Translations under genes and position numbers: made by a program | The notes under the pieces: generated by a model | What the model saw: the letters and a program-made list of their open reading frames with translations, nothing else | What the model was told of the DNA's origin: nothing | Database searches by the model: none | DNA from: Pseudovibrio zosterae | GTDB taxonomy: Bacteria; Pseudomonadota; Alphaproteobacteria; Rhizobiales; Stappiaceae | Length of the DNA: 64,000 nt | Direction: 5' to 3' | Assembly: GCF_033843645.1 (NCBI RefSeq) | Contig: NZ_JAWXVZ010000001.1 | Coordinates: 520,970 to 584,969 of the forward strand | Shown here: positions 1-8,876 of the stretch, one piece after another | Layout: every line of letters starts with the position of its first letter | How positions within the stretch are numbered: position 1 is the stretch's first letter

Positions 1-2
1 GC

Positions 3-338
3 CGCGGCGTTGAAGGTGTTCCCAAGCTCATGCTCTGGGGTTTCCTTGGCATGACCTTCTCAGGTTGGGTTGCAACACTGGCCGGTTGGTACACGACCGA
101 GATTGGGCGCCAGCCTTGGCTCGTGGAAGGTGTGCTCACCACCGCAGCCGCAGTTGGGGACGTGCCGCCGTCAATGGTTCTTAGCTCGTTGATCGGTTAC
201 TTGGTCATCTATGCGGTGCTTCTGGTCGCCTACATCAGCGTGATCTTCTATCTGGCCCGCAAGGCGTCCAATAAAACCGGTGAAACCCTCTGGGCGCAGC
301 TGAAGCCAACCGCCCCAATCAACCAGCCTGCGGAGTAG
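3..338 (+). CDS. cydA: Cytochrome bd-type quinol oxidase subunit I, C-terminal part
   Basis: Only the last 111 codons are present; the gene begins left of the window. Subunit I carries the hemes and the quinol site of the membrane-bound terminal oxidase. The visible part has two hydrophobic segments, roughly residues 12-28 and 60-84 of the fragment. The first ends in GWYTTEIGRQPW, the conserved stretch near the end of CydA/CioA proteins. A short polar tail follows. The stop lies just before subunit II, so the two genes form one operon. The pairing with a CioB-like subunit II suggests the cyanide-insensitive (CIO) branch; this is inference from family resemblance. Confidence 0.9.
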   Translation, partial: RGVEGVPKLMLWGFLGMTFSGWVATLAGWYTTEIGRQPWLVEGVLTTAAAVGDVPPSMVLSSLIGYLVIYAVLLVAYISVIFYLARKASNKTGETLWAQLKPTAPINQPAE

Positions 339-343
339 TGGCC

Positions 344-1354
344 ATGATGATCTTTGGCGACCCGACCATCTCATTGCCCATCATCTTTGCGGTGCTATTG
401 GGTTTCTCCATCTTGGTCTACGTGGTCTTGGATGGCTTTGACCTCGGAGTGGGCTTGCTGAGCCCACTCACAGAAGAAGTGCATCGGGACAAAATGATTG
501 CATCCATTGGACCGTTCTGGGATGCAAACGAAACCTGGCTGGTACTCGCTGTGGGTTTGTTGCTTGTCGCGTTCCCCGCCGCCCATGGCACCATTCTCAC
601 TGCACTCTATGCCCCGGTGTTCATCCTGTTGCTGGGGTTGACCTTGCGTGGTGTGGCCTTTGAGTTTCGGGCCAAGGCGCCTGCTCACAAGAAGAAGGCG
701 TGGGACGCAGCCTTCTTTGCCGGTAGTTTGATGGCCTCGTTGTCTCAGGGCTTCATGTTGGGTCTTTACATCATGGGCCTTCAGTTCACTCAGGTGTCGC
801 TGGCGTTCGCGTGCTTGACCGCGGTGTTTCTCACCGTTGGATACAGTTTCATCGGCGCGACTTGGCTCATCATGAAAACAGCGGGGGAGCTGCAGCTGAA
901 AGCAATCCGCTGGGCGCGTCAAGGTTTGTGGGGCGTTGGCTTGGGGCTGATTGCAATCTCGTTTGCAACTCCTTTCGCGAGCGAGCGTATCTTCTCAAAG
1001 TGGCTGGAGTTTCCGGAGGCAATTTTGCTAGCACCGCTTCCGCTCATGTCGCTGGCGCTTCTTGCCATGTTGTGGCTTGCCCTGCAGCGTCTGCCAACCA
1101 GTAATGACAGTTGGGCTTGGGCACCATTTGCGTTTGCAACCACGTTGTTTTTCTTGGCTTTCTGTGGGCTGGCATATTCCTTCTACCCTTATGTCGTCCC
1201 AGAGAAGCTGACCATCTATGAAGCTGCTGCTGCACCTGAAAGCCTCTTCATAATCTTGGTGGGTGCCTGCGTGGTGATGCCGATCATCTTTGCCTACTCG
1301 GCACTGTCCTTCTTCATTTTCCGAGGCAAGGCAACCGAGCTAAGATACGATTGA
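344..1354 (+). CDS. cydB: Cytochrome bd-type quinol oxidase subunit II (CioB-like)
   Basis: 336 residues, the normal length for short CydB/CioB proteins. The N-terminus reads LVYVVLDGFDLGVGLL, the family signature, followed by FWDANETWLV. About eight or nine hydrophobic segments are spread evenly, as expected for the heme-free partner of CydA. ATG 344 is preferred over GTG 338 because CGGAG at 331-335 is eight bases upstream of the ATG. The stop of subunit I is at 336-338, so the genes are translationally close. The enzyme reduces oxygen with quinol at low oxygen or when heme-copper oxidases are inhibited. A strong terminator follows. Confidence 0.93.
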   Translation: MMIFGDPTISLPIIFAVLLGFSILVYVVLDGFDLGVGLLSPLTEEVHRDKMIASIGPFWDANETWLVLAVGLLLVAFPAAHGTILTALYAPVFILLLGLTLRGVAFEFRAKAPAHKKKAWDAAFFAGSLMASLSQGFMLGLYIMGLQFTQVSLAFACLTAVFLTVGYSFIGATWLIMKTAGELQLKAIRWARQGLWGVGLGLIAISFATPFASERIFSKWLEFPEAILLAPLPLMSLALLAMLWLALQRLPTSNDSWAWAPFAFATTLFFLAFCGLAYSFYPYVVPEKLTIYEAAAAPESLFIILVGACVVMPIIFAYSALSFFIFRGKATELRYD

Positions 1355-1361
1355 TGCAATA

Positions 1362-1394
1362 AAAAAGCGCGGAGACAGGCTCTCCGCGCTTTTT
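1362..1394. terminator. Bidirectional intrinsic terminator
   Basis: AAAAAGCGCGGAGA at 1362-1375 pairs perfectly with TCTCCGCGCTTTTT at 1381-1394 around a 5-base loop. Runs of A on the left and T on the right make it usable from both strands. It separates cydB (plus) from the gene ending at 1417 (minus). Confidence 0.93.
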
Positions 1395-1416
1395 ACCGGG
1401 TGTTCGGTTTGCCGGT

Positions 1417-1749
1417 CTATTCCCCGTCACCAAATTTCTGATAGGTGTGCTTGCCCGCAAGGCGCATCGCTTCCACCCCATCTTCAAAACTCATAAGTGG
1501 TGTGCATTCGAATGCGCGAAGCCCACCGCCCGCCATGCACATCATCTCAAAGGCCTTCATGGTCACATTATCGGGCATTTCAATGATCGCCGTTGAGTTG
1601 AACTTCCCGAAACTCAACCATGACCCAACAAAACGGCCGCCCATTTGTTCAACCAGCGGAATCATTGTCGAAAGACGGTTCTCGGGTTTGTCGACCAACG
1701 CCTTCATGGAGTCTGCGGTAAAGGCAACTTGGATCAGATAGTGCGCCAT
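1417..1749 (-). CDS. GYD domain-containing protein
   Basis: 110 residues. The start MAHYLIQVAFTADSMKALV and the middle MGGRFVGSWLSFGKFNSTAIIEMPD match the GYD family, small ferredoxin-like-fold proteins of unknown function named after a Gly-Tyr-Asp motif. Here the equivalent stretch is GSW/FGKF rather than a clear GYD. No signal peptide, so it is probably cytoplasmic. Its first base is the last base of the upstream osmC-like stop region (both at 1749), so the two are translationally coupled. It is the last gene of the dctP-dctQ-dctM-osmC operon. Role unknown; small-molecule binding is possible but not shown. Confidence 0.8.
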   Translation of the reverse strand: MAHYLIQVAFTADSMKALVDKPENRLSTMIPLVEQMGGRFVGSWLSFGKFNSTAIIEMPDNVTMKAFEMMCMAGGGLRAFECTPLMSFEDGVEAMRLAGKHTYQKFGDGE

Positions 1750-2183
1750 TATTCGCCTCCCTTGTCGGCATCGCGGTGCAGAGAAAGTGTTATCTCCGCA
1801 TTAAGGGTGTTGCTGACCGTACACATTTCCTTGGCGAGCTTCAAAAGGCCAAGGGCGACCTCGTCATCCTCAATACCGTCCAGTGCGACCGTTACGTCAA
1901 ACCTGCCGAACCGGCTTGGCAGGTCTTCAGCCTTGGCCGCATTCACGGTGATGTCGATGTTCCCCGGTTCCAGCTTCTTTTGCTTTGCAGCCATTTCAAA
2001 CGAAACACCAATACATGAGCCGAGCGCAGCCATGATCAGGTCGTAGGGCGCGCTTACCTCGGCCGTTGCTGGCGCGCCGCTCAGCGAGACATTGCCAGCA
2101 TCCGTGGTTGTCGTATAAGAGCCGTCGCCATTTGAACTGAGTGTCAGTGGGCCAAAGGACTTTGGTTTGATTTTGATTGCCAT
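1749..2183 (-). CDS. OsmC family peroxiredoxin-like protein
   Basis: 144 residues, the usual OsmC/Ohr size. Two cysteines sit in family context: Cys57 in ALGSCIGVSFEMAAK and Cys121 in AKEMCTVSNTL. OsmC/Ohr proteins use such a pair to reduce organic hydroperoxides. The sequence is closer to the broad OsmC group (YhfA-like) than to true Ohr, so the peroxide substrate is uncertain. The start ATG lies 18 bases after the stop of the TRAP large permease, and the downstream GYD gene abuts it, so it is probably cotranscribed with the transporter. This may link uptake of an oxidised or reactive compound to detoxification; inference only. Confidence 0.88.
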   Translation of the reverse strand: MAIKIKPKSFGPLTLSSNGDGSYTTTTDAGNVSLSGAPATAEVSAPYDLIMAALGSCIGVSFEMAAKQKKLEPGNIDITVNAAKAEDLPSRFGRFDVTVALDGIEDDEVALGLLKLAKEMCTVSNTLNAEITLSLHRDADKGGE

Positions 2184-2201
2184 TTGGCTTCAAGCCTCCG
2201 G

Positions 2202-3491
2202 TTAGAAGAAGTGCGCCGGCAACACCAGCGCGATTTGTGGGAACAGGGTCAAGATTACCAGGGCCATCAGGAAGATCAGCCAATACGGTATGGCCGAGAT
2301 CGCTGCGGAGCCCAGTGGAACTTCATTTTTCGTCAGAGAAGAAAGAACGGAGAGGTTCAGGCCTACCGGTGGAGTAATCTGCCCGATTTCGATCATGATC
2401 GTTATCATCACGCCAAGCCAGATCGGATGGAAGCCAAGGCCTGTCAGCAGTGGGAACACGATGGGTAGGGTCATGATCATCAAGGACAAGCCGTCGAAAA
2501 TGCACCCAAGGAGGAGATAGACAAGGACCACCAGCAGAAGGATGCCGTACTTGTTGAGGCCGCTGCTGGTCGCCAGCTCCAGAATGTCCTGAGGCACGCC
2601 CAGAAGAGCAACGGACTGCGCCAGAATGGTTGCGCCAATGAGCACCAAGCCGATTGCTGCATAAAGCTGAACAGCTCGATAAAGCGCTTCCCATAGCTTG
2701 CCCAATGTGAAATCGCCCCAAATGAAGGCGATGAGGATTGCCGCGCCTACACCCACGGCAGCAGCTTCGGTCGGAGTAGCCCAGCCGAATGTGATACTTC
2801 CCATGATTGCAAAGATCAGCAGCAGGATCGGCCAGATGCGCAATGTCCCGATGAGAATCTGCAATGGCGATAGACGCAGCTCCTCGCGGGGATAAAGTGA
2901 TGGGTTGTGCAGGCAGCGCAGCAAGATGTATCCCATAAACATCAGGGAGACGAGCAGTCCGGGCAAAATGCCAGCGACAAACAACTGTCCAATAGAGGTC
3001 TCTGTGAGGGCGCCAAAGATGAGGAAAGACAGGCTGGGCGGAATGAGGAGCCCCAGTGTGCCACCTCCGGCCAGACTGCCAACAACCATGTGCTTGTTGT
3101 AGCCGCGTCGCGTCATCTCGGGATAGGCAACAGAGCCAATCGCCGCTGCCGTTGACAGGCTTGATCCGCTGACTGCGCCAAACAGAGTGCACACAGCAAT
3201 ATTGGTGTGCAGCAAGCCGCCCGGAACCTTTGTGAAGGCAGGGCTGAGTGCCGAATAGACCCGTTCGCTCAAGCCGCTGCGCAGCAGGATTTCCCCCAAA
3301 ACGATGAACAGAGGAATTGCGCTCAGCGTGAAGGAGTTAAACACGTTCCATACAGCATCCAGAGCAAGAGAGGTGGCTCCACCCACGAAGAAGTGCAGAA
3401 TGATCAGGCCGGTTAGACCCAGTGCCGCACCAAGAGCCGCCCCCGTAGCCGCGCTCAGGGTAAGGGCCGAAAACAGTGTTGTCCAAAACAT
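2202..3491 (-). CDS. dctM: TRAP transporter large permease (DctM)
   Basis: 429 residues with about twelve hydrophobic helices, the standard DctM length. Family stretches seen include FIVLGEILLRSGLSERVY near residue 65, GSSLSTAAAIGSVAYPEM near 115 and the C-terminal GQITPPVGLNLSVL. This subunit carries the sodium-driven translocation path and works with DctQ and the periplasmic DctP. It follows dctQ by 31 bases and precedes the osmC-like gene by 18. The substrate cannot be read from the permease. Confidence 0.95.
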   Translation of the reverse strand: MFWTTLFSALTLSAATGAALGAALGLTGLIILHFFVGGATSLALDAVWNVFNSFTLSAIPLFIVLGEILLRSGLSERVYSALSPAFTKVPGGLLHTNIAVCTLFGAVSGSSLSTAAAIGSVAYPEMTRRGYNKHMVVGSLAGGGTLGLLIPPSLSFLIFGALTETSIGQLFVAGILPGLLVSLMFMGYILLRCLHNPSLYPREELRLSPLQILIGTLRIWPILLLIFAIMGSITFGWATPTEAAAVGVGAAILIAFIWGDFTLGKLWEALYRAVQLYAAIGLVLIGATILAQSVALLGVPQDILELATSSGLNKYGILLLVVLVYLLLGCIFDGLSLMIMTLPIVFPLLTGLGFHPIWLGVMITIMIEIGQITPPVGLNLSVLSSLTKNEVPLGSAAISAIPYWLIFLMALVILTLFPQIALVLPAHFF

Positions 3492-3522
3492 GCGGTTTGG
3501 TCTCGTCTCGGTTGAGACGCCT

Positions 3523-4038
3523 TTATTGTTGCTGCGAAGTCGAAGTGCTTTTCAAGAGCAGATTAAAAAACTGAACCGTCAAAATCAGAGCGGTCAGACT
3601 GAACGAGACTGGTACCACCATCATCCATGGCACCATGGGGATGTGAGTGGCCTCGGTTTTCAGATCCAGGCGAATGGCAAACTCCATCCATGGAATGGCT
3701 TCCCAGATCAGCCAGCAGAAGAAGCTCAAGGCAACGATGGCAGACAGCGCACCCATGACTGCTCGTCCCCGCTCCGTCAAACGGTTCACCACGAGGGTCA
3801 CCTGAATGTGGCTGTTGCGGGAGGTCACGAGAGGGAGCGCACACATCATGGTGACGCATAGCAGCAAACCCACCAGTTCCTCGGCGAAGAACAAAGGCGA
3901 GTTTGCAACTCGGCGCATGATGACGCTGACGCAGATTATGATGGTGATCGCAGCTGCGGCAATGGCGGAAATACAAGCAAGAAAGCGGGCCAGATAGTCC
4001 AGCCCGCATTCCAGCTTCTCTAGTGTTTTGATGATCAC
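3523..4038 (-). CDS. dctQ: TRAP transporter small permease (DctQ)
   Basis: 171 residues with four hydrophobic helices, at about 17-40, 50-72, 92-115 and 135-160, the DctQ pattern. The motif SRNSHIQVTLVV between helices 2 and 3 fits the usual DctQ G/NSHI-x-V element. The start is GTG at 4038. DctQ docks with DctM in the inner membrane. It lies 25 bases downstream of dctP and 31 upstream of dctM, giving the usual P-Q-M order on the minus strand. Confidence 0.92.
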   Translation of the reverse strand: MIIKTLEKLECGLDYLARFLACISAIAAAAITIIICVSVIMRRVANSPLFFAEELVGLLLCVTMMCALPLVTSRNSHIQVTLVVNRLTERGRAVMGALSAIVALSFFCWLIWEAIPWMEFAIRLDLKTEATHIPMVPWMMVVPVSFSLTALILTVQFFNLLLKSTSTSQQQ

Positions 4039-4063
4039 GAGGATCTAACCCCTTAGCCCAAAA

Positions 4064-5071
4064 TCAGTCGCGGCCCAAAGCTTCAAGAACACGGATGCGG
4101 TACTCAGGTGCCTTGCCTCCGGCTTCCTCAGTAATTTCTTTCCAGGTTTCGGAAACTGTTTCAAGAAACAGTGCCCGGTCTTCCTCTGGGAAATCCTCAA
4201 GGAAGGTCACACCCTGTTCCCCAAGCTTTTCGCGGGCCGCGAGTTCACGCTCATAGTCGCTGGAGTATTCGTTGGTCCGCTCCCAAAGGTCATCTGCGGC
4301 TTTTGTCAATGCAGCCTTTTCTTCGTCAGAGAGGGCATTCCATTTGCGGGTTGACATGCCCAGTGTGTAAGGACCTGCGGCGATTGGGTACAGATAAGCG
4401 GCATATCCCGCCGTCTCCTGCAACGAGGCTGTGTGGGCGTATAAAGCTGGGTAAAGAGCGCAGTCAACAACGCCCGTTTTCATTGAGATGTACATCTCAT
4501 TCTGATTGATGATCTGTGCAGAGACCCCAAGCTTTGTGAAGGTCATCACCTGATCGCGGGTCCAAACACGCAGCTTTTTGCTGCGAAGGTCCGCAAGGGT
4601 GCGTACAGGGTCATCGCGGCAGAACACGGAGGCATAGAGCATCGGGATGGCGAGGTTGCCGACCGTTTTAACGCCCCACTCGTCGAACTCGCTTTCAAAA
4701 ATGTCCTGCACAACTGGCAGCGACGCATTCAGTTCTTCAACATTGCCAATGGAGCCCTGCACGAGAACAGCACTCAGCGCTGGCGCATCGCGGCCAAGGT
4801 AGTTCGCCCAAAGCAGGCTCATGTCAACCACACCCTTCGGCAGGGTGCGAAGCAAGTCAGCATTTTCAAGTGTCATGGAGCCGCCGTTGAACAGGCGGAT
4901 GGAGAGCTCGCCATTGGAGTACTCTTCCACGTCCTTGGCAAACTTGATGAGTTCCTGCGTTTCCGGACGGCTTTCCGGAAGCGGATTGTTAAAGCGAAGC
5001 TCTTTGGCGTTTGCCGAAAAAGCGATAAGACCTGCCGCTGCTGCGGCAAAAAGATACCCGCGTACACGCAT
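4064..5071 (-). CDS. dctP: TRAP transporter periplasmic binding protein (DctP)
   Basis: 335 residues with a clear Sec signal peptide (MRVRGYLFAAAAAGLIAFSA, cleavage near ANA-KE at residue 23). The mature protein has TRAP-binding-protein landmarks: ELIKFAKDVEEYSNGELSIRLF, the LRSKKLRVWTRD segment holding the carboxylate-binding arginine, and MKTGVVDCALYP. A cysteine in FCRDDPV is less usual. As first gene of the operon it captures substrate, probably an organic acid. An AT-rich 280-base region upstream (5072-5351) holds the likely promoter, but I cannot pick a clear -35/-10 pair. Confidence 0.93.
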   Translation of the reverse strand: MRVRGYLFAAAAAGLIAFSANAKELRFNNPLPESRPETQELIKFAKDVEEYSNGELSIRLFNGGSMTLENADLLRTLPKGVVDMSLLWANYLGRDAPALSAVLVQGSIGNVEELNASLPVVQDIFESEFDEWGVKTVGNLAIPMLYASVFCRDDPVRTLADLRSKKLRVWTRDQVMTFTKLGVSAQIINQNEMYISMKTGVVDCALYPALYAHTASLQETAGYAAYLYPIAAGPYTLGMSTRKWNALSDEEKAALTKAADDLWERTNEYSSDYERELAAREKLGEQGVTFLEDFPEEDRALFLETVSETWKEITEEAGGKAPEYRIRVLEALGRD

Positions 5072-5351
5072 TTTAGTTTTCTCTCCAACCCCTTTAGAAA
5101 CCTGACTCGCCTAACGTAAGTCTCTGACAATAAATAAAGTTTGCCCAAGAGCGGCTAGTGCGAACGAGTATTCTTAGTATAGTTTTTTTCAGCTATTGGG
5201 TACGCATGGCATTCTAAAAACTCAGGCGATTATAGTTTGCTTTTCTATTTTGTGACTTGCAAATAAAACTAGATGCTAAAATGGGAATTGAGCGGGTATT
5301 ATATTCTAGATGGAGGCCTTTTGGTGTGCTGAGCTGAGAAAAGTTTTCTTC

Positions 5352-6530
5352 TCAGACGAACTGGCCTGCCGCATGTCCGGAGGACCAAGCCCACTGGAAA
5401 TTGAAGCCACCAAGGTGGCCGGTGATGTCGACCACTTCGCCGATGAAGAACAGGCCGGGCACGTCTTTAGCCTCCATGGTTTTAGAGGAAAGGGCCTTCG
5501 TGTTGACACCGCCCAGTGTCACTTCTGCAGTGCGATACCCTTCGGTGCCGATGGGCTTTACCCGCCAATTGTGAATGGCCTCCGCTACTTTATTGAACAC
5601 CTTGTCAGACTGGTCGGCCAAGCGGCCTGTAAAGCCGTGATGATCGCCGATGAATGTTGCAAGGCGTTTGGGCAGCACATCGCCAAGCAGGGTGCGGATG
5701 TCTTGTTTGGGGCTGTTCTGGCGACCGAGCTTGAGGGTTTCAAGCATATTGCCATCAGGCAGCATGTTGACGCCAATTTCCTGCCCTTCTTGCCAGTATG
5801 AGGAGATTTGTAGGATGGATGGACCGGAAAGGCCGCGATGGGTAAAGAGCATCCCCTCGCGAAACCTTGTCTTGCCGAAAGAGACCACTGCATCAACTGC
5901 AATGCCAGCAAGCTCACTGGTACGCTGTTTGAGCGCTTCGTCAAAGGTGAGAGGCACCAAAGCGGCCCGAGGTGTCACCAGCGGCAGGTCGAAGCGTTTG
6001 GCAAGGTCATAGCCAAAGCTGGTTGCCCCGATCTTGGGGATTGACGGACCACCCGTTGCAACCACCAAGGATTGGCAGCGTAACGCACCCTTGTCCGTGG
6101 CTACGCTGAAAAGTTCATCGGGTTTGTTGATTTCGCCGATCTTGGTGGAGAGTTGCACCTTCACACCCGCTCGCTCGCATTCTGAGAGCAGCATGGAGAT
6201 GATGTCTTTGGCGCTGGTATCGCAAAACAATTGGCCCAGTGTCTTCTCGTGCCATGGGATGCGATAGGAATCGACCAACGCAATAAAGTCTTGCTGGGTG
6301 TAACGCTTCAGTGCGGAAACGCAAAACCTGGGGTTCTCGCCCAAGAAGTTGGCTGGCGAGGTGTGCAGGTTGGTAAAGTTGCAACGCCCGCCGCCTGAAA
6401 TGCGAATTTTCTCTGCTGGCTTGCTGGAATGGTCAAGGACCAGCGTCTTGCGGCCGCGTTTTCCGGCCTCAATGGCACACATCAGGCCAGCAGCACCGGC
6501 ACCCAGAACGATCACGTCAAAGTCTTGCAT
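5352..6530 (-). CDS. HI0933/YhiN-family flavoprotein (NAD(P)/FAD-dependent oxidoreductase)
   Basis: 392 residues. The N-terminus DVIVLGAGAAGLMCAIEAGKRG is a GxGxxG dinucleotide-binding fold for FAD, followed by KIRISGGGRCNFTN, the hallmark of the HI0933 (YhiN) family. The C-terminus VDITGHLGGFNFQWAWSSG is the second family signature. Substrate and partner are unknown for this widespread cytoplasmic family. The gene stands alone, with a TRAP operon on one side and an orphan TRAP binding protein on the other. A second member of the same superfamily lies at 8996-10204. Confidence 0.92.
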   Translation of the reverse strand: MQDFDVIVLGAGAAGLMCAIEAGKRGRKTLVLDHSSKPAEKIRISGGGRCNFTNLHTSPANFLGENPRFCVSALKRYTQQDFIALVDSYRIPWHEKTLGQLFCDTSAKDIISMLLSECERAGVKVQLSTKIGEINKPDELFSVATDKGALRCQSLVVATGGPSIPKIGATSFGYDLAKRFDLPLVTPRAALVPLTFDEALKQRTSELAGIAVDAVVSFGKTRFREGMLFTHRGLSGPSILQISSYWQEGQEIGVNMLPDGNMLETLKLGRQNSPKQDIRTLLGDVLPKRLATFIGDHHGFTGRLADQSDKVFNKVAEAIHNWRVKPIGTEGYRTAEVTLGGVNTKALSSKTMEAKDVPGLFFIGEVVDITGHLGGFNFQWAWSSGHAAGQFV

Positions 6531-6587
6531 CTGCGCGTTATGACAGGTTTTGCAAACAGGTCAAACGCAAATACTGAGCTCTAAACA

Positions 6588-6620
6588 AGCTGGAGGAAGA
6601 AACCGTATCTCCCTCCAGCT
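6588..6620 (-). terminator. Probable terminator of the orphan TRAP binding-protein gene
   Basis: AGCTGGAGG at 6588-6596 pairs perfectly with CCTCCAGCT at 6612-6620 around a 15-base loop. It lies 20 bases after the stop at 6640. Read on the minus strand, the stem is followed by the short T-rich TTGTTTAGAG, so termination may be only moderate. Confidence 0.6.
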
Positions 6621-6639
6621 GTCTTGAGCAGGCGATGTT

Positions 6640-7728
6640 TTAGACACCCCATACCGTGGCGCGGTCAGTGTACAGGCGGCCTTCCATGCCTTTGGTGTAA
6701 AGGGCGCAGGCTTTCATGTATTCCAGATAGGCCTCGTGGATCTTCAGGGACATGGCATCATTACCTGGGTAGTCGGCAATCACCTCTTTTGCGGCTGCGC
6801 CAAGAGCGCTGACCACATCATCAGGGAACGCAGAAATGATGGCACCTTGTTCAATCAGGGCGGGCAGCAACTTGGTGTTGTTGTACCGAAACTCTGAGGT
6901 GGTGGATTCTGCTTGTGCAGTTGCCGCATTGTCCAACACCGTTTTCAAATGCGGGCTCATGTTTTCATATAGATTCTGGTTCACGATCATCTCAAGGCCC
7001 GGCCCTGGCTCGTGAAAAGCTGGCAGATAATAGTAGGGGGCAACCTTCGCAAAGCCCAGTGCCATGTCATTCCATGGTCCCACGAACTCTGCAGCGTCAA
7101 CCACACCAGACTGCAGTGCGGAGTAGATTTCCGGCGGTGGCGTCAGGACCGTGGTCACGCCCAGTTTGCGCATGATGTCGCCGCCAAGGCCTGCAATGCG
7201 CATCTTCAGGCCCACCAGATCGTCTAGGGTGGTAATTTCCTTCTTGAACCAACCAGCTGCCTGCACGCCAGAGGACCCTGCATAGAACGGCTTTACGCCG
7301 TGCGGCGCATATGCTTCGTCCCAGAGCGCTTGGCCCCCGCCGAAGCGAACCCATGCGGACAGCTCTTCCGCGTCGAGGCCGTAAGGCATGGAAGTGAAGT
7401 ACATGGTGGAGCGCACCTGTCCCACCTGGTAGTAGGGCGCATTGTGGCCAATATCTGCAGCGCCACTGGCGACGGCTGAGAAAACTTCGAATGGGGGCAC
7501 AAGTTCCCCACCGCCGTAGTAGGTGATTTCAATCTTGCCGTCGGACAGTGCTTCAATGCGTTTGGCAAGTTGTTCGGCAGAGGTGCCTACACCCGGAAAG
7601 CCTTTTGGGAAGGCACCCACCAGCTTCAGTTTTAGCGTGGCATTGGCAAGTGCCGGTGCGGCCAAGCTTCCCGCACCCAACACAGCACCGGTTGCGCCTG
7701 CAGTTTTCAGAAAGTCGCGACGTTTCAT
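6640..7728 (-). CDS. TRAP transporter binding protein with Tat signal, orphan
   Basis: 362 residues. The N-terminus MKRRDFLKTAGATGAVLG is a twin-arginine signal, with a probable cut after APALA near residue 28. The mature part reads GGGELVPPFEVFSAVASGAADIGH and GLKMRIAGLGGDIMRKLGV, typical of the TakP/mannitol-chloroaromatic TRAP subgroup, and DAAEFVGPWNDMALG contains the substrate loop. Members of this group bind 2-keto acids or related carboxylates and often dimerise. No DctQ or DctM is adjacent, so it must borrow permeases encoded elsewhere. A TetR-type gene lies 91 bases upstream on the same strand and may control it. Confidence 0.92.
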   Translation of the reverse strand: MKRRDFLKTAGATGAVLGAGSLAAPALANATLKLKLVGAFPKGFPGVGTSAEQLAKRIEALSDGKIEITYYGGGELVPPFEVFSAVASGAADIGHNAPYYQVGQVRSTMYFTSMPYGLDAEELSAWVRFGGGQALWDEAYAPHGVKPFYAGSSGVQAAGWFKKEITTLDDLVGLKMRIAGLGGDIMRKLGVTTVLTPPPEIYSALQSGVVDAAEFVGPWNDMALGFAKVAPYYYLPAFHEPGPGLEMIVNQNLYENMSPHLKTVLDNAATAQAESTTSEFRYNNTKLLPALIEQGAIISAFPDDVVSALGAAAKEVIADYPGNDAMSLKIHEAYLEYMKACALYTKGMEGRLYTDRATVWGV

Positions 7729-7819
7729 GGTCTCCCCCCACGTTGATCTCTGACGGCCTTTGATGGCCTTGAGGGGAGAGTAGCACAGCCTTCGAAAACT
7801 GCGAGATTATACCTATAAC

Positions 7820-8398
7820 CTATAGGGGTTTTTCGGGAAGCTCGTTGACTTCCAAGATCGTCAAAAGCGTATCCAGATGTTCCAGGATCTCCGCCGTGTC
7901 GAACTCGATGATGTTGAAAATCTGCATGCAACGTATGCCTTCCGTTGAGAAAAACACGAGTGCTGCAAGCTCGGGATTGTCAGAGTCTTTCAGAATTCGC
8001 TCGTAGAGATCCCGATTGTACTGTCGCACCGGGTCGAGCATTGACGGATCTTCACCAATCGCTGCAAGGATGCCAAAGTTGGGTTTGTGCCCCTTGGAGA
8101 GCTTTGCTTTCAGGCCCATCAAGTGGGCCCGGATCAGCTTGTTGGGCAGTTGGTCCTTGGCAACGACCTGTTCCGCCTCGCTGACGCGCTGTTTTAGTTC
8201 CTCTGTGAAATGAGAGACCATTGCAGCAATCAATGCATTTTTGGAGGGAAAGTTGTAAAGCAGGCCGCCTTTTGAAATCCCGGCGCGTTTTGCTACCTCT
8301 TCCAGAGAAAAGACCCCGTTTCCTTGTTCAGAAACCAGCTCGATGGCAGCATCCAGTATCATACGGCGGGTATTTTGTGTTCTTGGTGGGCGCCCCAC
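7820..8398 (-). CDS. TetR family transcriptional regulator
   Basis: 192 residues. The N-terminal DNA-binding domain reads RRMILDAAIELVSEQGNGVFSLEEVAKRAGISKGGLLYNFPSKNALI, a classical TetR helix-turn-helix at about residues 26-50. The rest is a helical ligand domain; its form (TetR_C with FFSTEGIRCMQIFN) resembles BetI/YcdC-type C-terminal domains. The start is GTG 8398 with GGAG six bases upstream on the minus strand. It is oriented toward the TRAP binding-protein gene. The ligand is unknown. Confidence 0.93.
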   Translation of the reverse strand: MGRPPRTQNTRRMILDAAIELVSEQGNGVFSLEEVAKRAGISKGGLLYNFPSKNALIAAMVSHFTEELKQRVSEAEQVVAKDQLPNKLIRAHLMGLKAKLSKGHKPNFGILAAIGEDPSMLDPVRQYNRDLYERILKDSDNPELAALVFFSTEGIRCMQIFNIIEFDTAEILEHLDTLLTILEVNELPEKPL

Positions 8399-8876
8399 GT
8401 AAATCTCCGACAGCTATGGTGAATCGACTTCTTCACGATAACGAGGTCCATGAACCACTGTAAACACAACAGTTCGAAGCGAAGCTGGATAACAAAGCGC
8501 AGGGGGCAGAATGGTGTGCACACTAGTTTCCTAGAGGAAGTGGGATATCAGCCTTTCAGGCGCATAATATCATCGGCGATTTGCCGCAAATTTCACTGGC
8601 TCTGATCATGGCCTACGAAAGTCGATGCGACACTTTGGAGGTCCTGGACACATTTTAGCCTCATTGTTTGCACGCAAAAGCCCAGATTTAAATTTAGCCA
8701 TGTAACTGTCTTCGGGAAAATGCTCCGGCCTTACTTTAAGGACGGGGGGTAGTCCCGTTGATAATAAGTCAGCGCGGCAACGCGTCATCAATAACAGTCC
8801 CAAACAAGGGGCGGGCCGGCTCGATCGGCGCAAAATGAGGCTTGAAGGAAGTGGTTCTCCTTCGATGTCTCGCTGC
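8399..8876. other. Intergenic region upstream of tetR
   Basis: No convincing gene is visible. A minus-strand open frame at 8606-8944 is Arg/Cys/Pro-rich with no family look and overlaps the small-RNA candidate, so I do not call it. The 3' end carries a CTTGAA hexamer at 8841-8846 that could be the -35 of the small RNA. Confidence 0.5.
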
